From positions 22,939,581 through 23,003,580 of the forward strand of contig NC_092864.1 of the NCBI RefSeq assembly GCF_032062135.1: DNA of 64,000 nt, written 5' to 3'. The position numbers were made by a program, and so were the translations under genes. The stretch is from Pyxicephalus adspersus (lineage: Eukaryota > Chordata > Amphibia > Anura > Pyxicephalidae). Positions 24,204-34,960 of this stretch are shown one piece after another. Below the pieces are notes generated by a model that made no database searches, was not told where the DNA came from, and worked only from the letters and a program-made list of their open reading frames with translations. Within the stretch, counting starts at the first letter, position 1; the number at the start of each line of letters is the position of its first letter.

Positions 24204-25699
24204 CAGTTAGGTCCATAAATATATGGATAGAGACAAGTTTTTTCTAATTTTGGTTCTGTATTTAATTTAATTAATTAATTAATTAAATTAACAATTAATT
24301 TTAAATGAATCAACTCAGATGCAGTTCAACTCCAGACTTTCAGCTTTATTTTAGTGGGTTCAACAAAAAGATTGCATAAAAATGTGGGGAACTAAATCTG
24401 TTTTTTAACACAATCACTTCATTTCAGGGGCTCAAAAGTAATTGGACAAATAAAAAAGCTGAAAGTAAAATGTTCATTTCTAATACTTGGTTGAAAACCC
24501 TTTCCTGGCCATGACACTCTGTAGTCTTGAACTCATGGACATCACCAGATGCTGGGTTTCCTCATTTATAATGCTCTGCCAGGCCTTTACTGCAGCGGCT
24601 TTCAGTTGCTGTTTGTTTGTGGGCCTTTCTGTCCGAGGTTTAGTCTTCAAACAAGTGAAATGCATGCTCAATTGTGTTCAGTTCAGGTGACTAACATGGC
24701 CATTCAAGAATATTCCACTTTCTTGCTTTAATAAACTCCTGGATTGCTTTGGCTGTATGTTTTGGGTCATTGTCCATCTGTATTATGAAACGCCTCCCAA
24801 TCAATGTGACTGCATTTAGCTGGATCTGAGCAGACAGTATGTCTCTGAACAACTCAGAATTCATTCTGGTAAAGGTGGACCTTGGTTTCATCTGTCCAAA
24901 AAATGTTTTTCCATAACTGTGCTGGCTTTTTTTAGATGTTTTTGAGCAAAGTCCAATCTAGCCTTTCTATTCTTGAGGCTTATTAGTGGCTTGCACCTTG
25001 CAGTGCACCCTCTGTATTTACTTTCATGCAGTCTTCTCTTTATGGTAGACTTGGGTATCGATACGCCTTTTTCCTGGAGAGTGTTTTCACTTGGTTGGCT
25101 GTTGTGAAGGGATTTCTCTTCACCATGGAAATGATTCTGTGATCATCCACCACTGTTGTCTTCCGTGGACGTCCAGGTCTTTTGGCGTTGCTGAGTTCAC
25201 CAGTGCTTTGTTTCTTTCTCATGATGTACCAAACTGTAGATTTTGCCACTCCTAATATTGTAGCAATTTCTCGGATGGGTTTTTTTCTGTTTTTGTAGCT
25301 TAAGGATGGCTTGTTTCACCTGCATGGAGAGCTCCTTTTCCTGCATGTTGTCTGTTCACAGCAAAATCTTCCACATACAAGCCCCCCCCCAAATCAACTC
25401 CAGGCCTTTTATCTGCTTAATTGATAATGACATCATGAAGTAATTGCCCAAACCAAAATGAAATAGCCTTTGAGTCAATTGTAGAATTACTTTTGAGCCC
25501 CTGAAATGAAGTGATTGTGTAAAAAAAGCTTTAGTTCCTCACATTTTTATGCAATCTTTTTGTTCATCCCACTGAATAAAAGATGAAAGTCTGCAGATCA
25601 ACTGCATCTGAGTTGTTTCATTTATAATTAATTGTGGTAATGTACAGAACCAAAATTAGAAAAAAGTTGTCTCTGTCCAAATATTTATGGACCTAACTC
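24204..25699 (-). mobile_element. complete-ended but inactive Tc1-like transposon
   Basis: The element is 1,496 bp and flanked by TA on both sides (24202-24203 and 25700-25701), the Tc1/mariner target duplication. The left end CAGTTAGGTCCATAAATAT is matched in inverse by the right end ATATTTATGGACCTAACTC, with one mismatch at the last base. The inverted similarity runs on for about 215-240 bp (roughly 24204-24444 against 25483-25699), giving long terminal repeats. Those on the left are lengthened by an (ATTA)n microsatellite. The transposase lies on the minus strand and is broken. The duplication breakpoint 24817 falls inside it. Confidence 0.92.
24480..25346 (-). pseudogene. Tc1-like transposase pseudogene
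   Basis: The frame opens at a plausible ATG (complement of 25344-25346). It shows an N-terminal helix-turn-helix region with KSTVW and a GRPRKTT linker (25040-25249). Then come a KSTIKRRLHESKYRG-type block, the first DDE aspartate in WTDETK (24881-24898), the second in MDNDPKHTAK (24748-24777), and the third acidic residue in SPELNTIEH. It is broken by a frameshift at an A run near 25280, frameshifts near 25050 and just after WTDETK, and stops before SPELN and further on. Compared with usual family members of about 340 residues, several tens of codons are missing between WTDETK and RMNSELF. It cannot make an active enzyme. Normally such a protein cuts and pastes the element at TA sites. Confidence 0.88.
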
Positions 25700-25701
25700 T
25701 A

Positions 25702-26132
25702 TGTAGTTTTCTTATGAGCGGGAAGCTGATATGCAACCCCTCTGCTTCCCTTAGTGTTCAGGCAGTGCATGTATAAAGGAAGTAAGTGCAAGGAGGCTGG
25801 AAAACAGCAACAATGGTATAAAAAATATAAACTTCCTTTCGTGTCTACATCATAAAGGTGGTGAACACACGTCCATTTCTATCAGCAATCAGAAGTGGAG
25901 TGACATTAGCAAAATAGGACAGACAGACACTGAGAGCACAGGGATCATTGCAGCAGTGGAGCAGCAGTCCCTGAACATGGACCTGGATGACTGATTTAGG
26001 TGATCATAACTTCCTTTAAGATGTCTGGGATGGATTAGAGAAGGGGGGATAAGAGGAAGGGGTGGTTTGAAAATAGATTTTGCCTGGAGAAGGGCTTTAA
26101 GGTTTACATCTAGGTTATTATTTGACTTATAA

Positions 26133-26137
<5 letters not shown>
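25702..26137. other. unique DNA right of the Tc1-like element
   Basis: No gene is seen. The minus-strand ORF overlapping 25889-26236 reads through the AT microsatellite and shows no domain. Confidence 0.45.
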
Positions 26138-26164
<27 letters not shown>

Positions 26165-26189
26165 GCATACCAGATTTTTTTTTTTTTTT
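26138..26189. repeat. AT microsatellite followed by poly-T
   Basis: An (AT)n tract at about 26139-26164 is followed after ten mixed bases by a run of 15 T. Confidence 0.9.
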
Positions 26190-29100
26190 CTTTGCTCACA
26201 GAGGATCTGTGCATTGTACTGTACGTTAGTGTGCAATGTGATATTATATCGGCTTATATGGGTTATTGTGTGTTATGGTGTAATCGAGTCCTTAGTACAC
26301 TTGTAACACCACAGCTGAATACTCTACATGATACTTTTTCTTTTTGTGATTGTTCAGGACAAGCATATAAGGGTCTACTTCCTTCTTCTAGGTCTGCCAT
26401 TGGTACACAGAGATTTATCACAATGCTAAGACAAATCTGCCGCTAAGAAACAAATTTGTAGCACACTTGCATTTGGGAGGTGTAAAGAATATAAAATGAG
26501 TTGCTATGGCACAGATGAAAGTCTCATGGTGATGATCTATGCCATGCTATTGACATTGAGGTGAAACCTCAGTGGCCTGCTGACAGAGATATACTGGAAT
26601 GTATGGCAGTCAGGGGCCAGGAAAACACACTGTGCTGACAGGCCATGAGTTACAGCCATGGCACATCTCTGTAGCCCTGATTAGTCTTCAGCTCTAAATC
26701 ATGGGCAGACATCAGATAATTGCCAGCCAGGGTACAAAAGAGCAGATTTTCAGGTTTAATCTGTTGATTGGATGTAGCACCATCCGCTCAGCTTTTGTCT
26801 CTAATCTGTAACTGATTGGCTCAGCATTACACAGGCCGAATAAACAGCATTTATTTTACCTAAGTCAATAAAAGTGCCCATGGTTCACTCAGAGATCTCC
26901 AATTGGGGTTAAAATGTTCAGAAAACAAGTAAATGTCATTTTCCCATGTGCTGAAGGATACAAAAAAAAACTCCCAGATTATAAAAATGTGATTTTCTTA
27001 TTATTGTGATCTTGTTGCTAAATAAATAGATTTTTCATACTGGGTATGTGTCCATTGGGGTAATTACCTCTCATTTCTAGTTGCCATGCTCACTACTCAT
27101 AGGGAAAAGAAGTAAAGGAAGATTTCCACAATTGGGTTAATAAAATAATATTAGTATACTAGCATGTTTTACTTAAGCAAATGCTTTTATTGCCTTTAAG
27201 ATGCGACAATTTTCTTGCCTCTGAATTAAAAGCACTCATAATGTTTGTAGTTGTATTTTAAAATATCAATCTCCACTTTGTGACCAGTTGTCTTTAAAAC
27301 TTAGATGCTTAAACCAAATGTAGCAGTGTCAGTATACCTTTGGTACCTCTGCAGCCTACTTCATTTTTTTTAAGGTCCCTGTGGATTTTATTTGCTTTAT
27401 TTAGGTCAATGGAAATGCAAAATCAGGTCAAATGCAAATCAGGAGAGTATCACTTGTAGGTCAAATGCACCCACCATTGATTTTTTTAGGCTTTTTGGAT
27501 AGGCTTTTGTTTGCTTTAAGAGGGTTTTGCATTTATCCTAATCCTAAATCCTAATTGAAGCAGGCCAAATGCAAGTCAAAGGGAGCTCAGCTGCAGGTTT
27601 AATAAACCCATCATTAATTACTAAATTATCTCAAAAGCTTATCAAACCTATGCCACAAGCCCAAAATCTATCAATACAGTCTTTTACATTGTGCTAAAAA
27701 GTACATGAGACTGTTAGATGAAAAATACCCTTCTTTTAATTTTCTTTTTCTTTTATTATAAGCTGACCAATAGCCAAAGTTGTTTTTTTTGTGAAAAAAA
27801 ACACATTTTACATTTTTGCAGTTTAAAATATATGTATATTTCTTGTCTTACTTATAAAAATGTATTATACTTATACATTATATAATCTTTATGCATATAA
27901 CATTAAAATCTATCTAGACGGTCTTCTAAAGATTTGCTCTTCTATGATCCATCATCAGTCTAGTAATTGCCCCAAGCTAGATCTGTTCATGTGGTCATAC
28001 TGTATGCTGAAAATGAACTCGCCAAGTATGTAAGCAGTTTACTTAAATCTCCTAACACCTCCATCACTGCATGATAAGAGGTTTAAAGCTGTGGTTTAGT
28101 GGTTAGCACATATATTATTTTTCTGTTCCGCAAACATACTTCATCATTCTCACAGCCATATAGGAGTCATGTGAGGTCAAAAGGAAATAAACTGACAAAG
28201 AATGCATTTGATTGGCTTGGTTCTCAAAGATTCTCAAATTCATGTATTAAATATTTGTGAGATACTTTTATAATATACTAGAGATTGGTGCCAGCTTTGG
28301 TGGCTGGCAAATGCCAAACAAGCATGGACCTGGGGAATGATTCTCTTTTTATTTTAAAAAGAAGAGGCTTTTGTTCACAGAAGGAAGGGATTATGCCAAT
28401 TATAAGGTCTTTGAAGGTTTAGGAAATGCATCATTCTTTGAGGTTTTCTCCTACCAAGTGCCAGAAAAAAATCATTTGCTACCCAAGGTGAACATCCAAA
28501 AGTACTGCCCCCTAATAGTCTAAGCTGGCACAAAAGACCCTGCGTCTGAAAAAACAGTGGATGTGCCAGCATGGGGGGCAGAAATGACAACTCTAAGATG
28601 TCCATTGCAAAATCAGGGAAATATATTATTCTGTAATTTAATCTTTTTATAAAAATCTGCAAAAACTTTGCAAGTCTGCAAAAACTTTGTAATTTAAAAG
28701 CAAAACAAACAAAGCAAATGAAAACAGGAACAAATAAAATGGTAAGTATAAAGAGAAAACATATCTGCAGAAAAAGAATAGTTAAGGGTAAAAGGGAAAC
28801 AAGCAGCTGAGCTAATTTAAGTTAACTAAAGTTTGAAAAGTGGTCGGCAGCACAGAAAGTGGCGGGGGTTTAAACTACCAAGAAAATAAATTAATAGCCC
28901 TAAGAATGGTTCCTCCTTAGGTTTCTATGCTAACCCCTAAAAAGTAAGTAAGCAAATAAAAAGAATAACTAGTCTTTTATGAAAATCGAGACCCTTTTGT
29001 TGTATTCCCTGCCACAGGCACAGTTCCTCTAATTTTTACATCTGCAACACATAGTAGCATTCTTTGGTCTAAATGAAGCTGAACTTTGAAAGCTTATGAC

Positions 29101-30934
29101 CTAAATGCTGATTAATTTTAATCCAAATGTTCTGGAAGCATGACTCTGGCAAACACAAAACCTTTGACAATTGAAGTTGACCACCCGGTGGCCTATTGTC
29201 CAACTAGAACCTTTTATTGATGTCTTTAAATCTAGATTAATATCATTACAAACTTCCCATCACATCTGTGTTTTCCGAGTAATGTGAACTTGCCTCCTTT
29301 CAATATATCCTTCCTCTCTATTAATAAGCAAGCCTGAGATAGCTCTGGTTTTTCAATCTGTCCTGAGAACTCTGGCTGACTTGACACACGGAGATGTGTG
29401 GACCACTGACAAGCATTTACTCATGTTCCTGTCAGTTTGCGTTCGGCAGATGAAAGAAACTTCTTGGTTACAAAATATCTAATGTGAAATTTAATCTTTT
29501 CCACTGCTTTATGTAGTAAAATAACAAATGTAATCGTGTCTATTGATTTTTGTACTTGGCATCTTTTTTTATTTGTGTTTCCACTGTGTAGATTTCCACT
29601 GTATTACTTAAAAAGATATTTGAAACAAACCTGAATATCAGAAGTGAAAGTTTGCTATGTTTTAGGGAACATTCACATATATTATTTTTTCTATATGTCT
29701 TGAATTTTCCTATGTAATATATTAGCCCACTTCCTAGTATGTAAAGTTGCCTAGTAGTGTTGCTGTTCTGATTTAGGCTGAACATCCAATATTTGATTAA
29801 ATTCTAATAGAACTGAATATTTAAACTTATTAAAGTTGGTTCTTTAAGTGCCCACTGCTGCTATTACCCATAAGGAATAGTCTATCAGCCAGTTGTCAAT
29901 AAAAAGACCTAGACTTTTATTATTGACTGGTGATTGTGAGAAGGTGGGTCTGCCTGTGACATAACCAATCAATGGGAATAGTCCCCACCATATAGTTAAT
30001 GTTGGCGTTCGTCCACTACGACAATAAAAAAATGTACTACCGTTTTTATTGACAGTATGCTTACAGCCTTTTTTTTTACAAACAGTAGTATTGGCCAACA
30101 GAGTATACCCACCATGTACATTTCAAACATTGCTTAGATTGTCAATCAAGTAGTTGGGAAGACAAACTTTGGTTTGCTGATTCCCGAAAGTTGCATGATG
30201 ATTGCAGATTCATATTCAAGTGATACCAGTGCCTAGTCACTTCTGTGCCTACATTGCTATTTCTCTGTCCTGTGAAATCCAAGGAACTGTTGCCTGCTGG
30301 TAAAGTTTGGAGTGAGATTCAGTAATTTCACTACTGTTCTGTTCATTGTTCTCCTGGCTGAAGGCAATAATGTAAGGAAGACCCACCTCTAACAAGATGG
30401 CCATCTTTGGTATACTCAGTACTAGTAAAAAGATCAACTGCAGGGAGACTACAGACAGCACTGGTGCCTTCTCTTCCTTTTTTTTGGCACGTCTTCCAGA
30501 GCTCAGGGTACCATCCAGGCTATACAAATAAATGTACTATCTAATTTGAAGATACATGTGCATTCTAACATACATTTTGGAGCCTTTAGTACATTTCTTT
30601 CTTATTTGTGTTATAATCCAGTATTAGGCATCTGCTGCACTTTGCCGTTATAATCACCAGGCACTGCTGCTCTTTCCATGTACAAGGTGACTGGGATCTA
30701 CCCTCTGTAGTATTCTGTAGGTGTGTAGTTGATGGACCTGCTGGGACCACCCACATCTCTGCTCTGCAATGAGGTGTTGATTTTACAGCTACAGGTAACA
30801 TTGGAATTTGTAAAGTCATTAATGCACACAAAGTGGATTTATAGTATATCATTTGAGGCTAATGAGGAATGTATTACAACTAATTTTGTGCTGGGAACTA
30901 AATATGTTTTTAGTTTTATAAATCAACAAATAGG
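26190..30934. other. long AT-rich stretch without a recognisable gene
   Basis: I see no coding exon, RNA gene or complete transposon. Local features only: a less AT-skewed block at 26640-26880 that could be a conserved non-coding element, an ATGCAAAT octamer inside a repeated GGTCAAATGCA context near 27425-27465, a small hairpin at about 29889-29930 (CAGTTGTCAATAAAAAG against CTTTTATTATTGACTGG), and purine-rich AAAAC repeats near 28680-28740. ORFs up to 95 codons match nothing I know. Confidence 0.5.
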
Positions 30935-31292
30935 TAAGTCTTTACAGAAAGGGACAGGCGATGTGCCTACTGCAATAAAACATACGTACCTGCCCACTTG
31001 CTGTCTTCCTTCAAACAAAGCCAGCTGTCCCAGGATTCCCTGGGGCTGCCAAGACTAAATGAACTCCCACTGACACAGGCAGGACTTAAGTCATCCCAGC
31101 CTAGGCAGAAGAGATAGCCGAAGATCAGAACAGGGTAGAAAAGAAGGAGGCAGTGCCCACAATGGAATGGGGACTGGTGAGTGTTTTTAAAAATTTTGAC
31201 AAGGCTGGACATCACCTGTCCCTTCTCCAATAAAGGAGAACCAACAAGTCTGGTGTCAATTTTTATATTTTGTAGCTATAGTTTCACTTTAA
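30935..31292. mobile_element. MITE-like element, 'GGGACAGG' family
   Basis: Near one end is GGGACAGGCGATGTGCC followed by GCAATAAAACATACGTACC. Near the other is a CCCACAATGGAATGGGGACT block and then GACATCACCTGTCCCTTCTC, an inverted echo of the first. The same blocks recur at 40640-40925, in a short form at 41120-41212, and at 46984-47060. The right end CTATAGTTTCACTTTAAAG is the complement of the left end of the 46984 copy (CTTTAAAGTGGAACCATAG). It is non-coding. Exact borders are uncertain and no target duplication was confirmed. Confidence 0.5.
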
Positions 31293-32014
31293 AGCTTGAC
31301 CCAAAACAGATGAATTTGAACACTTGAAAAATATTATAGACAAAAGATTCAAGGAGAATTTGGAATAGTACATATCACTGATTTATTTGCTCCCAACCAT
31401 CCAATACCTGGTTGGATACTGTGAGAAAAGTGTTTGCTTGCCAAAAAATTGTGAAATAGTTAAGTAATACACATTTGTAGACTTTCTATAAAAGGGTAAA
31501 AAAATAGATATTTCAGGAAAATTGATAAAATAGTTTGATATTTATGGAAAAATATCACTTATGATAGTTTGACTTGTTTGTCTTTGTTTTATGCCATATT
31601 TCAGCAGAGATGAAAAAATACAGACCAGTTTTCAATTTGCAATAATATAATGATAAATCTTCCTAATCTTTTCCATTCTTTTCGATGTAGGAAATTTAAA
31701 AAACGTATTTCAAGATGGGTTTTGTTTTTTTTTTCTCCTTGCTTATTTCTAATGATTTTCATTTACTTTTAATTTATTTGAAATGACCCAGAATAAGATC
31801 CAGCCAGTATATCAGGATTGGTTCTGAAAAATGTGGAAAGACCAACCCTAATAAACCATATCCTGTAAGAACACCCACCTTTCAAAATGACCACCAATCA
31901 TTGGGACACAATGGCATACCTCACATGGTATACTTTCTTTAGTATGCAGAAATAAAAAAACTATCATGAAAATAGATGCTTGGTTTTAACTACCCCCTCA
32001 GTCTAAAAATATAT
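31293..32014. other. AT-rich DNA, no gene seen
   Basis: No feature could be supported beyond short poly-T and poly-A tracts. Confidence 0.5.
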
Positions 32015-32330
32015 AATAATATTAATAACTTTTCATAGTGCTGACATATTACGCACCTCTTTACAAAGTTCATAGTCATGTCACTAACATCCCTCAAAGG
32101 AGCTCACAATCTAATGTCCCTACCATGGTTACATTTCATTAACACAGTCTAAGGCCAATTAACTTAACTGTATCTTTTCGGGATGTAGGAGAAAAACTGC
32201 CCAAAGGAAACCCACACAAACATATGGAGAACATAAAAAGTCTTGTAGATAGTGCCCTGGCCGACATTCGAACCTGTGATCCAATGCTGCAAAGGCCAGA
32301 GTGCTAGCCAATGGGACAACTCTGCTACCC
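32015..32330 (-). mobile_element. tRNA-derived SINE, minus strand
   Basis: On the minus strand the order is a tRNA-like head with A box (complement near 32300-32315, TGTCCCATTGGCTAGCAC) and B box (CAGGTTCGAATGTC, near 32262-32275). The body follows, and then a tail reading GCGTAATATGTCAGCACTAT plus ATTAATATTATT. The tail is nearly the same as the L2 LINE tail at 60944-60990, which supports L2-driven retrotransposition. This is an independent insertion of the same SINE family as 9107. It is older and carries many substitutions. Confidence 0.75.
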
Positions 32331-33553
32331 AATCTGCAGTCTGGTTGTATGAAGATGGATTGGATGATTATTCCTTGGCACGTGTAACTTTACATGCAAG
32401 CTGTGTTTACCAGTTGAGAATGCACCATTAAAAGACAGACAGTCTTTAATACATAAGATGCAGGAATAGATATGAATTCCCATTGCTGTTTCTCCTCATT
32501 CCAACAAGAATGGTTAGGTTGGCATGATTGACATCATAGCTATCTTGGCAATCTAACCAGTCAACCAGCAAGTCTAGCCAATCATTTCCAAACTTTCTAA
32601 TTTCCACTGAGACATTTTACATAAAAGTTGGCCTGGCTATGAGATTAGGAGGTCACACAGGTCTGTTTAATGGCACATTGTACAGTCTGCTTAAATGTTT
32701 TTCTTTTCAACATTTTCAAAGGGGTCAGAAGTGGCAGAATGAGTATTTAATACATGGTAGGAGTATTATAGCAGATGTTATTTGATTCATATTCATGCTG
32801 GAAGTGGTTTGTTGGGAAAGTATTTCCAGGCAGCAAGGATGTTCTGAGTTAACTGACAGTGATAGCCTTGGAAAAAATGTCTATGGGTGACTATTGTAGT
32901 GATATATATGAATATTGTATGACATTCTTTTCACAGATGGAAGATGAAAAGATCGAGTTCCAAAAGAATCAAAGGACAAAAACCTTATTGAAAGTGCTGA
33001 ATAGGAATCAGCCAAACTGTGAGATTTGCTTTGCCCACCTTTTTGGCATTTTGGGTAATGTAATAAAATCAATGGAAAAGGTGAAGTTTACCTGTTTAAT
33101 GTTTTTATAAAGAAGGCTGGCTATAAAAAAATGTATATATAAATAAATTTATGTTAATGCTCTTTTAGTATAGGGAGGTATAATGTAGAGAAAAACATAA
33201 ATTGCTCTTTAATTTGTCACTAACTGGCCCTCTTCCTTTCTCTTACTCCGGTGGGCTCTTAACACCATCATGTACAGTGCAGGATCTGTTGGAGCTATCC
33301 GTCCTGCATTGTTCATAATTATGTTACAAGACAGGTATACAACAGGAGAAGAAAAGCAGAACAGAGGAAGTCAATGCACCCATGGGTTGATAATACTCTA
33401 TATTACATCCCCCAAAATCCAAAAAAAATTAAGTTCTGATATATGGAGGAAGGGACATCCACACAATTTCTTTTAACTGACTGGAGTTCAAGATTTAAAG
33501 GCTTTGAACAGCTCCTATTGTTAGGAGGGTTCCTTGTATCTATCTCAGACCTG
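32331..33553. other. AT-rich DNA, no gene confirmed
   Basis: An 83-codon ORF at 32859-33110 has a mixed acidic, cysteine-containing composition but no family I recognise and no splice context that convinces me. Nothing else is visible. Confidence 0.4.
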
Positions 33554-33574
33554 TAACCCTAACCCTAAACCTAA
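33554..33574. repeat. short telomere-like motif
   Basis: The sequence reads TAACCCTAACCCTAAACCTAA: about two perfect CCCTAA units followed by one imperfect unit. It is far too short to be a telomere and may be chance or a relic of break repair. Confidence 0.45.
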
Positions 33575-34804
33575 TTTTTTGTTTGTATATAGAGTTCTGT
33601 GATCACCATGACATTTGGTATTGAATGACTTTGCCTATCAACAAAGCCATATATAAAACCCATATGACACCGAGGTAGGCCCTTAAAGCTAAATTTGTTG
33701 TGAAGTTCACTAACATTGCTCTGCTCGTTCCTGATGGAGGTGATTGCCTCAAACCTGCTCATAGCCAAAGTCTGTTCAGAGTAATGGGCAGATCAGCTGC
33801 AGGCAGTGCCTTTGGTAGTTTATGAACCGCCTGTCATGTAGTTTAAAGCATTCTAAGCATTCTTCTTATGCCAGTCCAAGACTGACAGAATGGAAAAAAA
33901 TGGACTGGGTTTTGAAAGGTTTGGACCCAACTATTGCAATGAAGGCCTATTAGATCCCCATTACAATATACATTTTTATATACATTTTTTTTTGAACAAA
34001 TCCTACTCCTTTATTAACAATACTTTCATGGATGTTTGATATTTTTAGTTATGTCAACATGTTTTCATAGCTAAACCTGAATGTATTTCCTAAACCAATC
34101 CCTTATTTATGTTTTTACTTTACCCTTCATAAACAACTTGTTAAAAATGATATACTAAATTCAGTCTAATTTTACTGCATTTATATATAGTTTGCCTGTT
34201 TATGTCATCATCAACTGCCTATAACCAACTTCTTTAACCTATGGATACAGAACAAATATATACCCTGTTTGCAACTATGCAATTTTAGTTAAATTTTCAA
34301 AATGTTTCTACTACAAGGCATTTAGGGGCAGATAGCAGTAGTATGACAATGCGGGGAAGCATTTCAAAGTCTCTTTCAGATGTGTGATTTCAAATTACAT
34401 GTTTAGCTGCTCCTGGGTGCACCTGTGTACCTGGGGCAGTTTTAAGAATCAACCACCCTTTGGGTAATGCCAAAGTTCTGATTTGGTCCCCTGTATCACA
34501 AGGGATTATGGACCATTTCCTGTCACCACTGAAGTCAATGGAAGAAGTTAGCCACTCAAGGGCAGCCAAACGTACATGTTACATCCAAGAACCGTGCCAC
34601 TCACCACTGCAACATAAACCTAACAGTGAACATATGCACAAAATGGTTTCCAACAACTCCTGTATGGTGGAGTAAGAGGTGTTGTAAGCATGGTTCTGAG
34701 TGATGTAAACTGACACATTTAGCACATCTCTTAAATTAGCTTAAAGGTAAATACAATTCTATTGCCTGGTACTAAGACTGTGCATTAGTTGGGAAATATA
34801 ATTT
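33575..34804. other. AT-rich DNA, no gene seen
   Basis: No gene, RNA or clear repeat could be supported. Confidence 0.5.
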
Positions 34805-34960
34805 GGAGTACAGGTTACATAGTTATATAGTTAGGTTGAAAAAACATCCAGTCAAAGTCCATCAAGTACAACCACTAGAAAATTGCATATTCCAGATAAA
34901 AAGATATATGCATAATTATAAAGCTGATCCAGAGGAAGGCAAAAAAAAACTTATAAAGTA
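34805..34960 (+). repeat. dispersed frog repeat
   Basis: It opens with TTACATAGTTATATAGTTAG and GGTTGAAAAAACATCCAGTC, then GTCCATCAAGTACAACCA and GATCCAGAGGAAGGCAAAA. The last two blocks also occur in order at 12650-12880. It is the familiar 'tacatagttaggttgaaaaaa' interspersed repeat of frogs; I am not sure of its class. Confidence 0.6.

Larger units (their letters stand above)
16255..24817 (+). repeat. 8,563-bp tandem duplication, copy 2
   Basis: This is the second head-to-tail copy of 7692-16254. It joins copy 1 without extra bases and without evident microhomology between the two breakpoints. It differs from copy 1 at 16291 (T for A), 16304 (T for C) and 16335 (A for T), all in the first 81 bp; I found no other differences. 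At its right edge the Tc1-like element continues uninterrupted, so this edge carries the ancestral right flank. Confidence 0.95.

Noticed and set aside
32859..33110. 83-codon ORF considered as a possible exon
   Set aside because: No family resemblance, and no paired splice sites were evident.
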